Notes: generated by a model from the sequence alone, not told the origin. A stretch of DNA of 43,042 nt from Bacteroidota bacterium (GCA_005882975.1 VBAS01000088.1:48075-91116), one strand, 5' to 3'; counted from the stretch's first letter, positions 25,591 through 34,625 are shown. A program made the numbers and translations.

Positions 25591-27372
25591 TTATTCGTTT
25601 AATGTCCTTGCAATCTTTTCAATATTTAGACTATGGGCCATTGCATCAAATATTGATTTATATGTTCCCGCTTTATCATAAACTGTTTCGTGATCTCCCT
25701 GTTCTACTACTCTTCCTTTTTCTAACACAATGATCTTATCGGCATCTATGATCTGGGAAATACTATGTGATATAATGATCACGGTACGGTCCTTCTTGAT
25801 AGCATCAAGACTATTTTTTATTTGCTCTGTAGCGATCGCATCAAGGCTGGCAGTAGGTTCATCTAAAAAAATAACAGAGGGATCTTTTAAAAACAAACGT
25901 GCAATAGCGATGCGTTGTTGCTGTCCACCAGACAAAAGTTTTGCTTCTGACAAGTACTGCTGTGGTAATTGCAATATTTCGTTATGGATATATGCTTTCT
26001 GCGCAGCAATTTGTATCTCCTCCATGGTTGCACCTCTTTTACCATAACCAATATTCTCAGCGATCGTTCCTTTGAAAATATGACTCTTCTGCAATACAAG
26101 ACCGATCTCATTACGTAATTCTTTTGTATTATAATCTCTGAGTGAAAAGCCATCTAAAAATATTTCACCTGATGTTGGTTCATAAAATTTATCCAGCAGG
26201 TTAATGAGTGTGCTTTTACCTGCTCCCGATAATCCTACCAGTGCGGTGATACACCCGGGATCTATATCCACATTAACATTACGCAAAGCAGGAGTACCAT
26301 TTGGATAAGTAAATGACACATTCTTAATTTCAAAATGGCCATTTATTTTTTCAGGAACATACTTACCTGATTGTTCTTTTTCGTCATCCGCATCCATAAT
26401 ATCAAAGAAACCTTCCGAATATATAAGGGCATCATTTACCTCATCATAGATGCGATGCAGTTGACGAATGGGAGCAGAAACGTTATTGAATAATAGAATA
26501 TGAAACATGATAGCGCCAATCGTCATATTCCCTTCCAATACAAAATAGGCAGTGAGAATGATAATAAAAACTACGCCGATCTGTTCAATGAAGTTTTTAG
26601 CACCATCAAAAATAAAACTTAGTTTCCTGGTTTGCATTTGGTTGGTCGTCATTTCCAACTGCAATGCATTTTGTTTTTCCGACTCTTCTTTTTCCCTGAC
26701 AAAAGATTTGATGACATTGATGGATTCAATGATACTGATTATGCCACTGCTCTTATTCTCCCGGTATGTTTTCATCCGTCGCCGGTAGCCGCCTAATTTT
26801 TTTGCTTGCTGCTGACTGACATAAAAATAAACTGGCACAAGGCAAAGGCCGATCAATCCAACATACCTGTTTGCATTGAACATTAGCAACAGCGCTATTA
26901 TTGAACTTGCAAATAAAGGCAGTATGTCAATAAAAAAATTCTGTACAAGTCTTGTAAGGCTTTCTATTCCGCGGTCAATTCGGGTTTGCAGTTTACCACT
27001 TTCATTTTCAGAAGATGTATAAAAAGCCATTCGATAGCTAAGCACCTTTTCAACTATTTGTTGCGCAAGATCACGGGATACATATATGCGCAATTTTTCA
27101 CCATAAAATTTTTGCCCAAATTGTACAAATGCGTTAACTAACTCTTTTAATAATAAAATAATACTGATAGTAAGAAGAAGTGAAAAGCCTTTATTGAGCG
27201 GTTGATCTGCTAAAGCAAGACCATTAATGTGATCAACAGTGTATCGCAATACGATCGCATTTACCTGGGCGGCAAAAGAACCTATAGCAGTAAGAATAAG
27301 AGTAGCCGTTACAAGTTTTCTATATGGTTTTACATAGGGCCATAAGTGTTTAAAAACATTTCCTAACGTCAT
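25591..27372 (-). CDS. ABC exporter half-transporter, MsbA/LmrA-like (permease plus ATPase)
   Basis: A 593-residue fusion of a six-helix export membrane domain (residues about 15-310) and an ATPase domain (about 345-590). Walker A is GLSGAGKS at 380-387, the Q-loop Q428, the signature LSGGQ at 480-484, Walker B VIFLDEP at 500-506 and the switch His H536. The usual linker before the signature is short here (LPQQYLSEAKLLSGGQ), which I believe is a feature of a Bacteroidota subgroup and not damage. As a homodimer it should export a lipid, peptide or drug; the substrate is unknown. It is a single gene, with a hairpin between it and the TerB-like gene upstream. Confidence 0.92.
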   Translation of the reverse strand: MTLGNVFKHLWPYVKPYRKLVTATLILTAIGSFAAQVNAIVLRYTVDHINGLALADQPLNKGFSLLLTISIILLLKELVNAFVQFGQKFYGEKLRIYVSRDLAQQIVEKVLSYRMAFYTSSENESGKLQTRIDRGIESLTRLVQNFFIDILPLFASSIIALLLMFNANRYVGLIGLCLVPVYFYVSQQQAKKLGGYRRRMKTYRENKSSGIISIIESINVIKSFVREKEESEKQNALQLEMTTNQMQTRKLSFIFDGAKNFIEQIGVVFIIILTAYFVLEGNMTIGAIMFHILLFNNVSAPIRQLHRIYDEVNDALIYSEGFFDIMDADDEKEQSGKYVPEKINGHFEIKNVSFTYPNGTPALRNVNVDIDPGCITALVGLSGAGKSTLINLLDKFYEPTSGEIFLDGFSLRDYNTKELRNEIGLVLQKSHIFKGTIAENIGYGKRGATMEEIQIAAQKAYIHNEILQLPQQYLSEAKLLSGGQQQRIAIARLFLKDPSVIFLDEPTASLDAIATEQIKNSLDAIKKDRTVIIISHSISQIIDADKIIVLEKGRVVEQGDHETVYDKAGTYKSIFDAMAHSLNIEKIARTLNE

Positions 27373-27393
27373 AATGCAATCTAATCAATAATA

Positions 27394-27422
27394 GTATGCA
27401 GCTCCTGAACAGAGCTGCATAC
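27394..27422 (-). terminator. Long-stem hairpin between the TerB-like gene and the ABC exporter
   Basis: A perfect 11-base stem, GTATGCAGCTC / GAGCTGCATAC, with a 7-base loop lies 31 bases past the stop of the TerB-like gene and 21 bases before the exporter ATG. No strong T-tract follows on the minus strand, so it may be a weak terminator, a processing site or a leader hairpin of the exporter mRNA. Confidence 0.55.
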
Positions 27423-27452
27423 ATAATTTTCCAATAACTATTAACTATTGAA

Positions 27453-28151
27453 CTATAATCCAAATACCCTGTTGAACATATTTCCAGTTCTCGAAAATCC
27501 TCTGCCACCGCTAAGCATGGAGATGATCGATCCTAGTCCTAGTCCTCCTCCTCCACCCATACTAAATGGATTTAATGAAGAACTCAGGCCCCTGCTTTGC
27601 CGACCCCTTATAAGATTAGCTAATATCATTGGGCCCGCAATACTTAATAAACCTTTTGTAAGACTATTTATATTGATCCCTGATCTTTTCAATTTATCAT
27701 CTAGTCCAAGCTTTGATAAAAAACTTGGATGAGTAACTTCTTCCGGATCTGGCTTTACTTCTGCCGTTTTTTTGACAAACTGGTCGAGCAGGCTAAACTG
27801 TTGCTGATCGATGCCAAGATAATGAGCTATTTTTTCAACATTCGCCTTCTCTTCATCTGAATAATTTTTATCTGCCTGGCCAAAACTGATAAGGTCAGTG
27901 ACCAACGAAAATTTCAGATCACTGTCTTTTAATATATCAAGACATCTTTTCAGCTCTTGTCCCGTAAGCTCTGTTGCTGCACGACTCACCGCTTTCTTTT
28001 GCTCATCAGAAAGATCAGCTGATTCAGCTAGTGCCATTATATATTCCATTTCTTCTTCTGAAGCTGCCCGATCTGCAGTAGCTATTGATGATACCGCACC
28101 AATATAGGCGCCTTTTTCAAGGTCGCTATAGTCTTTTAGTAATTTTTCCAT
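27453..28151 (-). CDS. TerB-like (tellurite resistance B fold) protein with Gly-rich C-terminus
   Basis: A 232-residue protein. Residues about 5-125 form an all-helical TerB-like domain with the usual acidic surface (ATADRAASEEEMEYI, SFGQADKNYSDEEKANVEKI). A linker is followed by a small hydrophobic segment (LLSIAGPMILANLI) and a Gly/Ser-rich tail (MGGGGGLGLGSIISML) like those of DUF937-type proteins. TerB-fold proteins are thought to act in metal or stress sensing at the membrane, but the role of this one is unknown. It starts with ATG 28151 and has no signal peptide. Confidence 0.75.
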   Translation of the reverse strand: MEKLLKDYSDLEKGAYIGAVSSIATADRAASEEEMEYIMALAESADLSDEQKKAVSRAATELTGQELKRCLDILKDSDLKFSLVTDLISFGQADKNYSDEEKANVEKIAHYLGIDQQQFSLLDQFVKKTAEVKPDPEEVTHPSFLSKLGLDDKLKRSGININSLTKGLLSIAGPMILANLIRGRQSRGLSSSLNPFSMGGGGGLGLGSIISMLSGGRGFSRTGNMFNRVFGL

Positions 28152-28372
28152 AATGAAAGTTGTATTTAATGTTTTATGAAATGATCATACAAAGCTTTTT
28201 ATTGCATTTATTATGCCATCAGGGCAACTGTGAATAATGAAGTCAGAAGTCAAACGTTAAACGAAAATAAAAGTGCTGCTGTGAGTTCAATAAAATGAAG
28301 ACGAGTCATTTGGCAAATTCAAATACTTTTCCTGTAGTTGAGAAATGAGAATTAAGGGGCTTAAAAGATTAT

Positions 28373-29197
28373 TCAATACTTCTTCATGATCTTTATCAGC
28401 ATGTTTGCAATGATCTCATAACCTTTATCTGAGGGATGGAGACCATCATAAGTCATATCGATCGCATCTGTGGGATAAGGATATTCATCTGTTTCAGGAT
28501 TGAAAGGAATATCAATGAAATCAGGATAAGAGTAATTTTTATAAAGACCAGTTGCGGGATCTTTTAAACGTTTATATTTTACCAGGTAATTTACAGCTAA
28601 TTCTTTTTTATGATAGAGATCGACAACCTTAAAATGTTCATACTGCCCGACACTCTCAATGGCTGCGGCAAACTGTTCTAGTGTAAAACCATTCTTTGCC
28701 CTGTATGAACCGTACGCATTATTTTTTGGATTGCTTATATACACGAAATCTGCCCGCTGCATAGGTGTGATCAAAATGATCTTTGCTTTATCATTCAAAC
28801 TGCGGATCTTATCAATAATGATTCGAAATGAACCATACAATGTTTTACTGCCCGTATTGTTTTTATAATCAGTAAAACTTCCCAATGTGTCTGCATGCCA
28901 CCAATCATTGGTACCCAGAAAAACAGAATACACATCAGACTTTACCAACCCGAGCTTTTCAATATTAGTTGCAATTCTTCCTGATGTCCATCCATTGTGC
29001 CCCTGGTTTATAAAATGAATATTCGGCAATGCTTCAGTTACTCTTGTCATATACCCCTTACTGATCCGGTCTCCTGTTTCATTGGGATGATCGTTCAAAT
29101 AAGTAATTGAATCACCAATAGCGGTCGATGTAATTTCTTTCTTTGTAAAAGAAGTAAAGAATGATATTACAATGAATAAGACAAATAGTTTTTTCAT
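28373..29197 (-). CDS. Secreted SGNH/GDSL hydrolase
   Basis: A 274-residue lipase/esterase-fold protein. I start at ATG 29197, which opens a signal peptide (MKKLFVLFIVISFFTSF); a longer frame to 29245 would overlap the neighbour and hide the signal. Block I is GDSI with S30, block II is around NQGHNG, block III GTND has N97, and block V is DGLHPSDKGY with D251 and H254. The family cleaves acyl esters, including sugar acetyl groups; the substrate here is unknown. It follows two tandem paralogues on the same strand with a 32-base gap, so it may be in an operon with them. Confidence 0.88.
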   Translation of the reverse strand: MKKLFVLFIVISFFTSFTKKEITSTAIGDSITYLNDHPNETGDRISKGYMTRVTEALPNIHFINQGHNGWTSGRIATNIEKLGLVKSDVYSVFLGTNDWWHADTLGSFTDYKNNTGSKTLYGSFRIIIDKIRSLNDKAKIILITPMQRADFVYISNPKNNAYGSYRAKNGFTLEQFAAAIESVGQYEHFKVVDLYHKKELAVNYLVKYKRLKDPATGLYKNYSYPDFIDIPFNPETDEYPYPTDAIDMTYDGLHPSDKGYEIIANMLIKIMKKY

Positions 29198-29229
29198 ATA
29201 TGCAGATTCATGATCAACGATCATTCCGG

Positions 29230-29934
29230 TCACTTCAGCTGACACAGGAACTGATACAGTTTTTCAATATCATCCTTTTTATTAAAGTTGACCTTGTTTT
29301 CTTTTAAATAATTTTCAATGGTTCGTTGCTCTTTGGGGAAAAGCTGCAATAATCCTTTTTTACTGGCTGGAACAAACAAGTTGTATTTATCTCCGAAGTA
29401 ATACTGTGTTTCTTTTCGTAACAGAATATCTTCGTTCATTATTAAATTTTTACTTTTTGCTGCATCACGTTCATCTGTATAGGAGCTAAAAGAAGTAACA
29501 GCAACAGTGGTAGTAGGAGTATTGTGAGTTCCTATCTTGCGGATATCGGCAAGCACCCAAAATTGTTTTTCAGTCAACTTTATTGCCCCATCGTTCGCAA
29601 TTTGCCGCAAACATCCTTCACCATAATAAAAAGTGTCCCGGTCAATGATTATGAATTTGATATTCTTTTCGTCAGCCAGTGCAAGAGTATCTCCTTTGGG
29701 ATTGATAAAAAGCATTTGTCCGTACAGGCGGTTATAGTTCATTTTGCCTGCAGCCTTTGAACCATCTCGCAGAAAAACTTTGCCATTTGTGAACTGGGAG
29801 TAATGATATATGTCAGCTGGTGTAAGAACATCCTTAATACTCTGGCCTGTTTTAATGGTGACAATGGTCGAGTCCTGCGCAGACAGATCTGCATAAACGA
29901 TCAAACTAAGAAGCAACGATACCAGTGCTTTCAT
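29230..29934 (-). CDS. Secreted protein of unknown function, tandem paralogue 2
   Basis: A 234-residue protein with a signal peptide (ending YADLSAQ). The mature part has a beta-rich middle (MNYNRLYGQMLFINPKGDT, ALADEKNIKFI) and a helical, Lys-rich C-terminus (FNKKDDIEKLYQFLCQL). I recognise no named family. It is clearly homologous over its full length to the gene at 29980-30705, with well over half of the residues identical by eye, so the pair arose by tandem duplication. A periplasmic location is inferred. The middle resembles the small beta-domains of other Bacteroidota envelope proteins. Confidence 0.72.
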   Translation of the reverse strand: MKALVSLLLSLIVYADLSAQDSTIVTIKTGQSIKDVLTPADIYHYSQFTNGKVFLRDGSKAAGKMNYNRLYGQMLFINPKGDTLALADEKNIKFIIIDRDTFYYGEGCLRQIANDGAIKLTEKQFWVLADIRKIGTHNTPTTTVAVTSFSSYTDERDAAKSKNLIMNEDILLRKETQYYFGDKYNLFVPASKKGLLQLFPKEQRTIENYLKENKVNFNKKDDIEKLYQFLCQLK

Positions 29935-29979
29935 GATATGGCTTAAGTGGTGTATAATAAGTTTGATCGAGTCATTATT

Positions 29980-30705
29980 TTATACCGGCCGTTTTGAAGA
30001 CCGGTTAAGCTGAAGTATGAACTGACACAGTTTTTCAAGATCATCCTTTTTATCAAAGTTGACCTTATGTTCATTTAAATAATTCTCAATGCGCTGCTCG
30101 TCTTTGGGAAAAAGATCGAATAATTTCTTTTTGCTGGCACGGACAAAGTGGTTGTATCTGTCTGCAAAGAAATATTGTGTTTCTTTCCGCAACAAAGTCT
30201 CTGCGTTCATTATTAATTCTTTACTTTTTGCTGCGTCTTGTCCATTTGAAAAATAGCCTACAGAAGTAATAGCTACAGTATTTGTAGGTGTGTTGAACGT
30301 ACCCATCTTTCTGACATCTGCAACTTCCCAAACTTTTTTCTCGGCAAGTTTTATAACGGTATCGTCAGCAATAAGCCTTAAATATTCTTCGTTATAAAAA
30401 AATATGTTCCAATCATTCACGATGTATTCGATGTTCTTTACTTCAGTCAGTGCAAGAGTATCGCCCTTCTCAGTGATGAACAACATTTGATCATACAAGC
30501 GATTATAATTCATATAAGGGTCCGCCACTTTGCCATCTTTAAAAAGGATCTTGCTATATACAAATTGCGGATAAAAATATATGTCAGACGGCTTGAGAAC
30601 ATCCTCGATCTTCTCCCCTGTTTTAACAGTAACATATGTTGAATCCTGTGCCGATATTTCGGTGTAGCCGATCAAAATAAGGAACAACAATAGCAGTACT
30701 TTCAT
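29980..30705 (-). CDS. Secreted protein of unknown function, tandem paralogue 1
   Basis: A 241-residue paralogue of the gene at 29230 and probably first in the transcript. I start at ATG 30705; a GTG one codon earlier is possible. A signal peptide ends TEISAQ. Shared blocks include TVKTGEKIEDVLKPSDIY, MNYNRLYDQMLF, KGDTLAL, TPTNTVAITS and NYLNEHKVNFDKKDD. Its C-terminus has a short extra basic tail (NRSSKRPV). The function is unknown; the 45-base gap to the second copy suggests co-transcription, with the SGNH hydrolase downstream. Confidence 0.72.
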   Translation of the reverse strand: MKVLLLLFLILIGYTEISAQDSTYVTVKTGEKIEDVLKPSDIYFYPQFVYSKILFKDGKVADPYMNYNRLYDQMLFITEKGDTLALTEVKNIEYIVNDWNIFFYNEEYLRLIADDTVIKLAEKKVWEVADVRKMGTFNTPTNTVAITSVGYFSNGQDAAKSKELIMNAETLLRKETQYFFADRYNHFVRASKKKLFDLFPKDEQRIENYLNEHKVNFDKKDDLEKLCQFILQLNRSSKRPV

Positions 30706-30914
30706 CACATTGTTTAATTAATGTATAATAAAATTAATCATAAATCATTAAACAGAGACTGGCAACATTTAATTTGTTTTTTTGCCAAAGAGACACAGTA
30801 TCCATAGAGAAAAATATAAACGTTCTCATGGGTCTAGTATCGCCCTCGTTATTTTGATCTTTCATCCGATAGCTACCGGCTGAAAGATTAACTTCGGAAA
30901 CAAATACTGTTTTC

Positions 30915-31682
30915 ATGAAGATCATTTTTATAATCATTTTACAAACTATTTTCATGAACAATTTTGCCCAACAACCGATCACTTCAGGCGTCTTTCACTG
31001 GAATGACCTGCCTGTTAAAAAAGACAAGGATCGGGAAAGCCGAAAAATTTTCGAAGGCTCTACTCCGGAATTTGAATATTTCGAGATACATGCAACAACA
31101 CAATACAAAGGCGCTGTGCCCAGGCCACCACATGCACAGGACAGCATAGAAGAAGTGATCATTATTAAAGAAGGAACACTTAAATGTACAATTGGTAACC
31201 ATACTTCAACACTCAATACAGGCAGCGTATTGTTAATACCGCCATACGAAGAACAATTTTTTGAGAATACCGGTGACGACCCGGTTACTTATTATGTGTG
31301 TATGTTCAGGTCAAGAAAAGGAGCAGATATGGAACGAAGCAAAAATGCGGGTGGCACATTACTTTTAAAATATGACTCTCTTGCTTATACAGAAAATAAT
31401 AATAAAGGCACTCGTAAATATTTTGACAGGCCAACGGCCATGTGTGATAATTACGAAATGCATATTACATACCTGAAAGAAAAAGGACCGAGCCATGCAC
31501 CACATCAGCATGTGGATACAGAGATCATTTTGATGATCGACGGCGAATCTGAAATGATGATCGATGGGAAAAATTATAAAGCCGGCCCCGGTGATCTGTA
31601 TGTTGCCGTAAGTGGTCAGTTGCATGGCATCAGCAATGCCACCAATAAACCTTGCAGCTATTTTGCTTTTAAGTGGAGATGA
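30915..31682 (+). CDS. Secreted bicupin protein
   Basis: A 255-residue protein with a signal peptide (ending NNFAQ) and two cupin barrels. The first (about 50-130) has PPHAQDSIEEVIIIKEG, with H73 and acidic residues. The second (about 180-250) has a full-looking metal site: H197 and H199 in APHQHVD, E203, and H237 in GQLHGI. Periplasmic cupins of this kind may be isomerases, dioxygenases or sugar binders; I cannot tell which. It is divergent from the paralogue pair. A 32-base imperfect palindrome at 30857-30888 lies just upstream of its ATG and could be an operator. Confidence 0.82.
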   Translation: MKIIFIIILQTIFMNNFAQQPITSGVFHWNDLPVKKDKDRESRKIFEGSTPEFEYFEIHATTQYKGAVPRPPHAQDSIEEVIIIKEGTLKCTIGNHTSTLNTGSVLLIPPYEEQFFENTGDDPVTYYVCMFRSRKGADMERSKNAGGTLLLKYDSLAYTENNNKGTRKYFDRPTAMCDNYEMHITYLKEKGPSHAPHQHVDTEIILMIDGESEMMIDGKNYKAGPGDLYVAVSGQLHGISNATNKPCSYFAFKWR

Positions 31683-31697
31683 ATAAATACCGTAATA

Positions 31698-33221
31698 TTA
31701 TTCAGCAAAAAATTTCCTTATATCAGCAGACAGCTTGATCATGTCCGGTTCATGGAGGTACATCATATGACCTGCTTCGTAATAAGTTTTAGTAACTCTC
31801 TCTTTGATAATACCATTTCTTGAAAAAGTATATTCAGTGTCGAAGAACGGGCAGATCAGATCATAATAACCACTTGCAACAAGTACTTTCATGGCAGTAT
31901 TACGCCGCATGGTTTCAGCTAATTGTCGTGCAACATTTACAGGAAACGGTTCCCAACCTTTTCCATCTGGTGTTGTTCTCCAACGCCATTTTTCATTCAC
32001 TGCACCATTAGAGGTAAGATAAGGCCTGTCCATTGTAATGTTCAATACAGATGCATAATAATGATTCAACGCAGCTGTATAAGCACCATCAACGTGGTAA
32101 CTGGCAGGATCCCCTAAATGTGGTTCCTGCGTTATATCATCCGTTTCATCACCGGTAAATCTTCCATCTAACCGGCCAACAGACAAACCCTGGTCAGCCA
32201 ATAATTGTTTTTGAAAACGTGGCATCAGTATCATCAGGTTCGATCGCAGAATATATTCTTTAGTGAGCCCCGTAAAATACACCAGCTTTTGTGCGATAGC
32301 ATTTTTTTCTGTACTGTCTAATAAATTGCCTTTATATAGTGCAGGTGCATAAACGTTGTAAGTAAACTGCCTGCATTCTTCAACAAATGCTTCCAAAGGT
32401 TTGCCTGCTCCTGCTTTTTTATGATACCATGCTGTAGCAGCCATGCTCGGTAAATAAGTAAGGAACGAAGTAATGTTATCATTTATAGAAGTAGAACCTG
32501 TATAATCCAATGCCTGGGAAATTAATATCAATCCGTTGAGTGACATAGTTTGGCCGTCGCTTTCTAATGTATTGGCCACTGCCACTGCACGGGTGGTACC
32601 AAAACTTTCACCCGCAATATATTTAGGAGAGAACCAGCGTTTATTTTCTGTGATCCATAGCCGTATGAATTTAGCAATTGATGACGCATCTTCATTCAAT
32701 CCCCAATATTCTTCAACTTTACCTTTACCGATAACACGACTGTAACCAGTTCCTACCGGGTCGATAAAAACCAGGTCAGTGAGATCGAGCAATGCATTTT
32801 TATTTTCAGTAAGCACATAAGGTGCAGCGCCATCGTCTTTTTTTGCATCCGCATCTACTTTTACTATTTGCGGACCAAACATTCCCATCTGCAACCAAAC
32901 AGAAGCTGAACCCGGGCCGCCGTTGAATACAAATGTTACCGGTCTTTTTGTAAGATCAGTAAGTCCTTCCTCTGTATACGCTACTGACCAGATAGAAGCT
33001 ACTGCTTCGTCTTTATCATTTTTTAAATGTATCTCACTGGCGGTAGCTTTATAGGAAATGGGCTTTCCTCCGAATGTGCCCTTATGAATAGTTACAAAAC
33101 TTTTGGCTGGTAAAACTGGTAGAGTGCTGTCTTTTTTTTCCTGCGCAAACACAGGGAATGTCAGCATTATAAAAAAGAGGAATTGAAATACTCTTTTTCG
33201 CAAGAAGTATTGGTTATGCAT
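31698..33221 (-). CDS. Secreted serine carboxypeptidase, peptidase family S10
   Basis: A 507-residue secreted peptidase with a signal peptide (residues 1-27, ending PVFAQ). S10 landmarks are present: the oxyanion stretch FNGGPGSASVW at 99-109, the nucleophile elbow GESFGTTRA with S206, the acid in CPFFDTEYTFS near residue 440, and the base H485 in AGHMMYLHEPD. It should remove C-terminal residues from peptides in the periplasm or outside. It is convergent with the bicupin gene, with 15 bases between stops, and is not obviously in an operon. Confidence 0.9.
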   Translation of the reverse strand: MHNQYFLRKRVFQFLFFIMLTFPVFAQEKKDSTLPVLPAKSFVTIHKGTFGGKPISYKATASEIHLKNDKDEAVASIWSVAYTEEGLTDLTKRPVTFVFNGGPGSASVWLQMGMFGPQIVKVDADAKKDDGAAPYVLTENKNALLDLTDLVFIDPVGTGYSRVIGKGKVEEYWGLNEDASSIAKFIRLWITENKRWFSPKYIAGESFGTTRAVAVANTLESDGQTMSLNGLILISQALDYTGSTSINDNITSFLTYLPSMAATAWYHKKAGAGKPLEAFVEECRQFTYNVYAPALYKGNLLDSTEKNAIAQKLVYFTGLTKEYILRSNLMILMPRFQKQLLADQGLSVGRLDGRFTGDETDDITQEPHLGDPASYHVDGAYTAALNHYYASVLNITMDRPYLTSNGAVNEKWRWRTTPDGKGWEPFPVNVARQLAETMRRNTAMKVLVASGYYDLICPFFDTEYTFSRNGIIKERVTKTYYEAGHMMYLHEPDMIKLSADIRKFFAE

Positions 33222-33449
33222 TGGTGGCGGTGGCTGATTGGGTTATAAAAATTATGAGCCCTGGAATTAATTGCTGGTAAATTTATGAATTAACAAACAG
33301 TTGAAAGAAAAAGACTACATTTAACATTCACCACTTTATTCATCCCCTCTAAGCTTGTATAAAGCGAAAACTTTTATTTGATCTTTTGTATTTATTTTTT
33401 AACCACATCCGATCCTGAATTATTTCGGAAAGGATATAAATTTTAAATT

Positions 33450-33734
33450 ATGTTAGTAATTGCGCAACACACCAACATCACTGACCCTGCAGCTTTCTGG
33501 GCAAAGGCACAATCTGTAGTCGGGAATACACCTGCAGGCAGCAGCGTTCTATCTGTTTTCCCATCACAGGATGGAAAGACGGGCACTTGTGTTTGGGAAG
33601 CAAACAGTGCTGATCAACTTCAAAAATTTCTTGATGGTGCATCAGAAGGCCTGGCCACTAATTTTTGCTATGAAGTAAATGAAGTGGCTGGCATTGGTTT
33701 GCCCGATAGAAAAAAAGAAGTCGCATTGAACTGA
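33450..33734 (+). CDS. Small conserved alpha+beta protein of unknown function
   Basis: A 94-residue cytoplasmic protein without a signal peptide. The pattern (MLVIAQHTNITDPAAFWAKA, SVLSVFPSQDGKTGTCVWEA, LQKFLDG) is that of a small ferredoxin-like alpha/beta-barrel monomer, as in ABM or DUF4242-type proteins, but I cannot place it firmly. It has its own terminator (33761), so it is a single-gene transcript. Confidence 0.7.
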   Translation: MLVIAQHTNITDPAAFWAKAQSVVGNTPAGSSVLSVFPSQDGKTGTCVWEANSADQLQKFLDGASEGLATNFCYEVNEVAGIGLPDRKKEVALN

Positions 33735-33760
33735 TCCTATTTTGTGTTTTAAAAATTTAT

Positions 33761-33787
33761 GAGCTGCCAGTGCAGCTCTTTTTTATT
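33761..33787 (+). terminator. Rho-independent terminator after the small alpha+beta gene
   Basis: A perfect 7-base stem, GAGCTGC / GCAGCTC, with loop CAGT is followed by TTTTTTATTT, 26 bases past the stop at 33734. Confidence 0.88.
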
Positions 33788-33828
33788 TAGACAGATTATA
33801 CACTATAGGTAGTATTCAGTTCGGGTTT

Positions 33829-33908
33829 GAACTATAAAGTCATTAAGACACAAAGCTGCACGAAATAAATTCTTAGTGATACTTAGAGCCTTTGTGTCTT
33901 TGTGGTTC
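33829..33908. repeat. Dispersed 80-base repeat with inverted ends, copy 1
   Basis: Runs from GAACTATAAAG to TTTGTGGTTC. It matches copy 2 at 34536-34615 along its full 80 bases with about ten differences by eye, in the same orientation. Its right end is roughly the reverse complement of its left end, so the RNA could fold into one long hairpin. It lies downstream of the RRM gene. Confidence 0.8.
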
Positions 33909-33963
33909 GTGGAGCGATTGGCATTTTATAATTCTCTGCACTCGTATCCACTGCAGGAACCGA

Positions 33964-33999
33964 GAATAAAAAAATCTGCAGGACGAGTATCCCGCAGAT
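33964..33999 (-). terminator. Terminator after the RRM gene
   Basis: On the minus strand the stem ATCTGCGGG / CCTGCAGAT (with one bulge) is followed by TTTTTTTATTC. It lies 34 bases past the RRM stop at 34033. Confidence 0.75.
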
Positions 34000-34032
34000 C
34001 AATTTTAAAAGACATAGCCCGATACTATTATC

Positions 34033-34302
34033 TTACCATCTTTTATTATCGGTACGGGTTGTTTTTTCTTTTGCTACTGAAACTGATAATGCTCTTCCTT
34101 CAATTTCTTTATTGTTCAGTGCCTTCATTGCGGCCTGTCCTTCTGCAACAACATCCATTTCAACAAAACCAAAACCACGGCTTCTTCCGCTTTCCCTGTC
34201 ATTGATCACTTTTGCAGAAGTGACATTACCAAATGGCGTAAACAGATCTCTTAAGGCTTCCTCATTTGTGTGAAAGCTTAAATTTGAAACATACATGTTC
34301 AT
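34033..34302 (-). CDS. RNA recognition motif (RRM) protein
   Basis: An 89-residue single-RRM protein. RNP2 is MYVSNL at 3-8 and RNP1 is RGFGFVEM at 42-49, both with the aromatic residues that stack on RNA bases, followed by a short basic tail (KEKTTRTDNKRW). Such small RRM proteins occur in Bacteroidota and cyanobacteria, where they bind RNA and are often cold-responsive. The gene stands alone with its own terminator and is bracketed by two direct copies of an 80-base repeat. Confidence 0.92.
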   Translation of the reverse strand: MNMYVSNLSFHTNEEALRDLFTPFGNVTSAKVINDRESGRSRGFGFVEMDVVAEGQAAMKALNNKEIEGRALSVSVAKEKTTRTDNKRW

Positions 34303-34625
34303 AATAAATAATTTAAAATAATAAAATAAATACTTCCCGCTTACAACGGAACAGTTGTGACTAAAATCAGAGACAAAGAGTAAAGAAGGATAAATTAATA
34401 CTGAAGGAAAAAGTAAAAAATTTGAAGCGGTCTTATACTGAATGTGAGCCTAATTAAATCGCACATAGTAAAGATAGACTAATAAAAGACAATAAGCTAA
34501 TCTAATTAAACAGGTAGTTTCTCTATTATGATTTTGAACCACAAAGTCACTAAGACACCAGACTGCACAAAGTAAATTCTTAGTGATACTTAGAGCCTTT
34601 GTGTATTTGTGGTTCTTTTGAGAAG
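34303..34625. other. Gene-free gap with repeat copy 2
   Basis: This 323-base gap separates two minus-strand genes. Its right end holds copy 2 of the 80-base repeat (34536-34615). The rest (34303-34535) is AT-rich and without a coding frame; it must contain the promoter and leader of the RRM gene. I see no clear -7/-33 pair. Confidence 0.5.
34536..34615. repeat. Dispersed 80-base repeat with inverted ends, copy 2
   Basis: Runs from GAACCACAAAG to TATTTGTGGTTC; same orientation and length as copy 1. A 22-base core starting CACAAAGTAA is shared exactly, in reverse orientation, with copy 3 at 39584-39677. It ends ten bases from the stop of the PPC-domain gene. Confidence 0.82.

Noticed and set aside
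29198-29245. Longer start for the SGNH hydrolase overlapping its neighbour
   Set aside because: ATG 29197 starts a normal signal peptide and removes the overlap.
30734-30982. Reverse-strand 82-residue frame across the bicupin start
   Set aside because: It overlaps the signal peptide of the bicupin and the palindrome upstream, and has no recognisable features.
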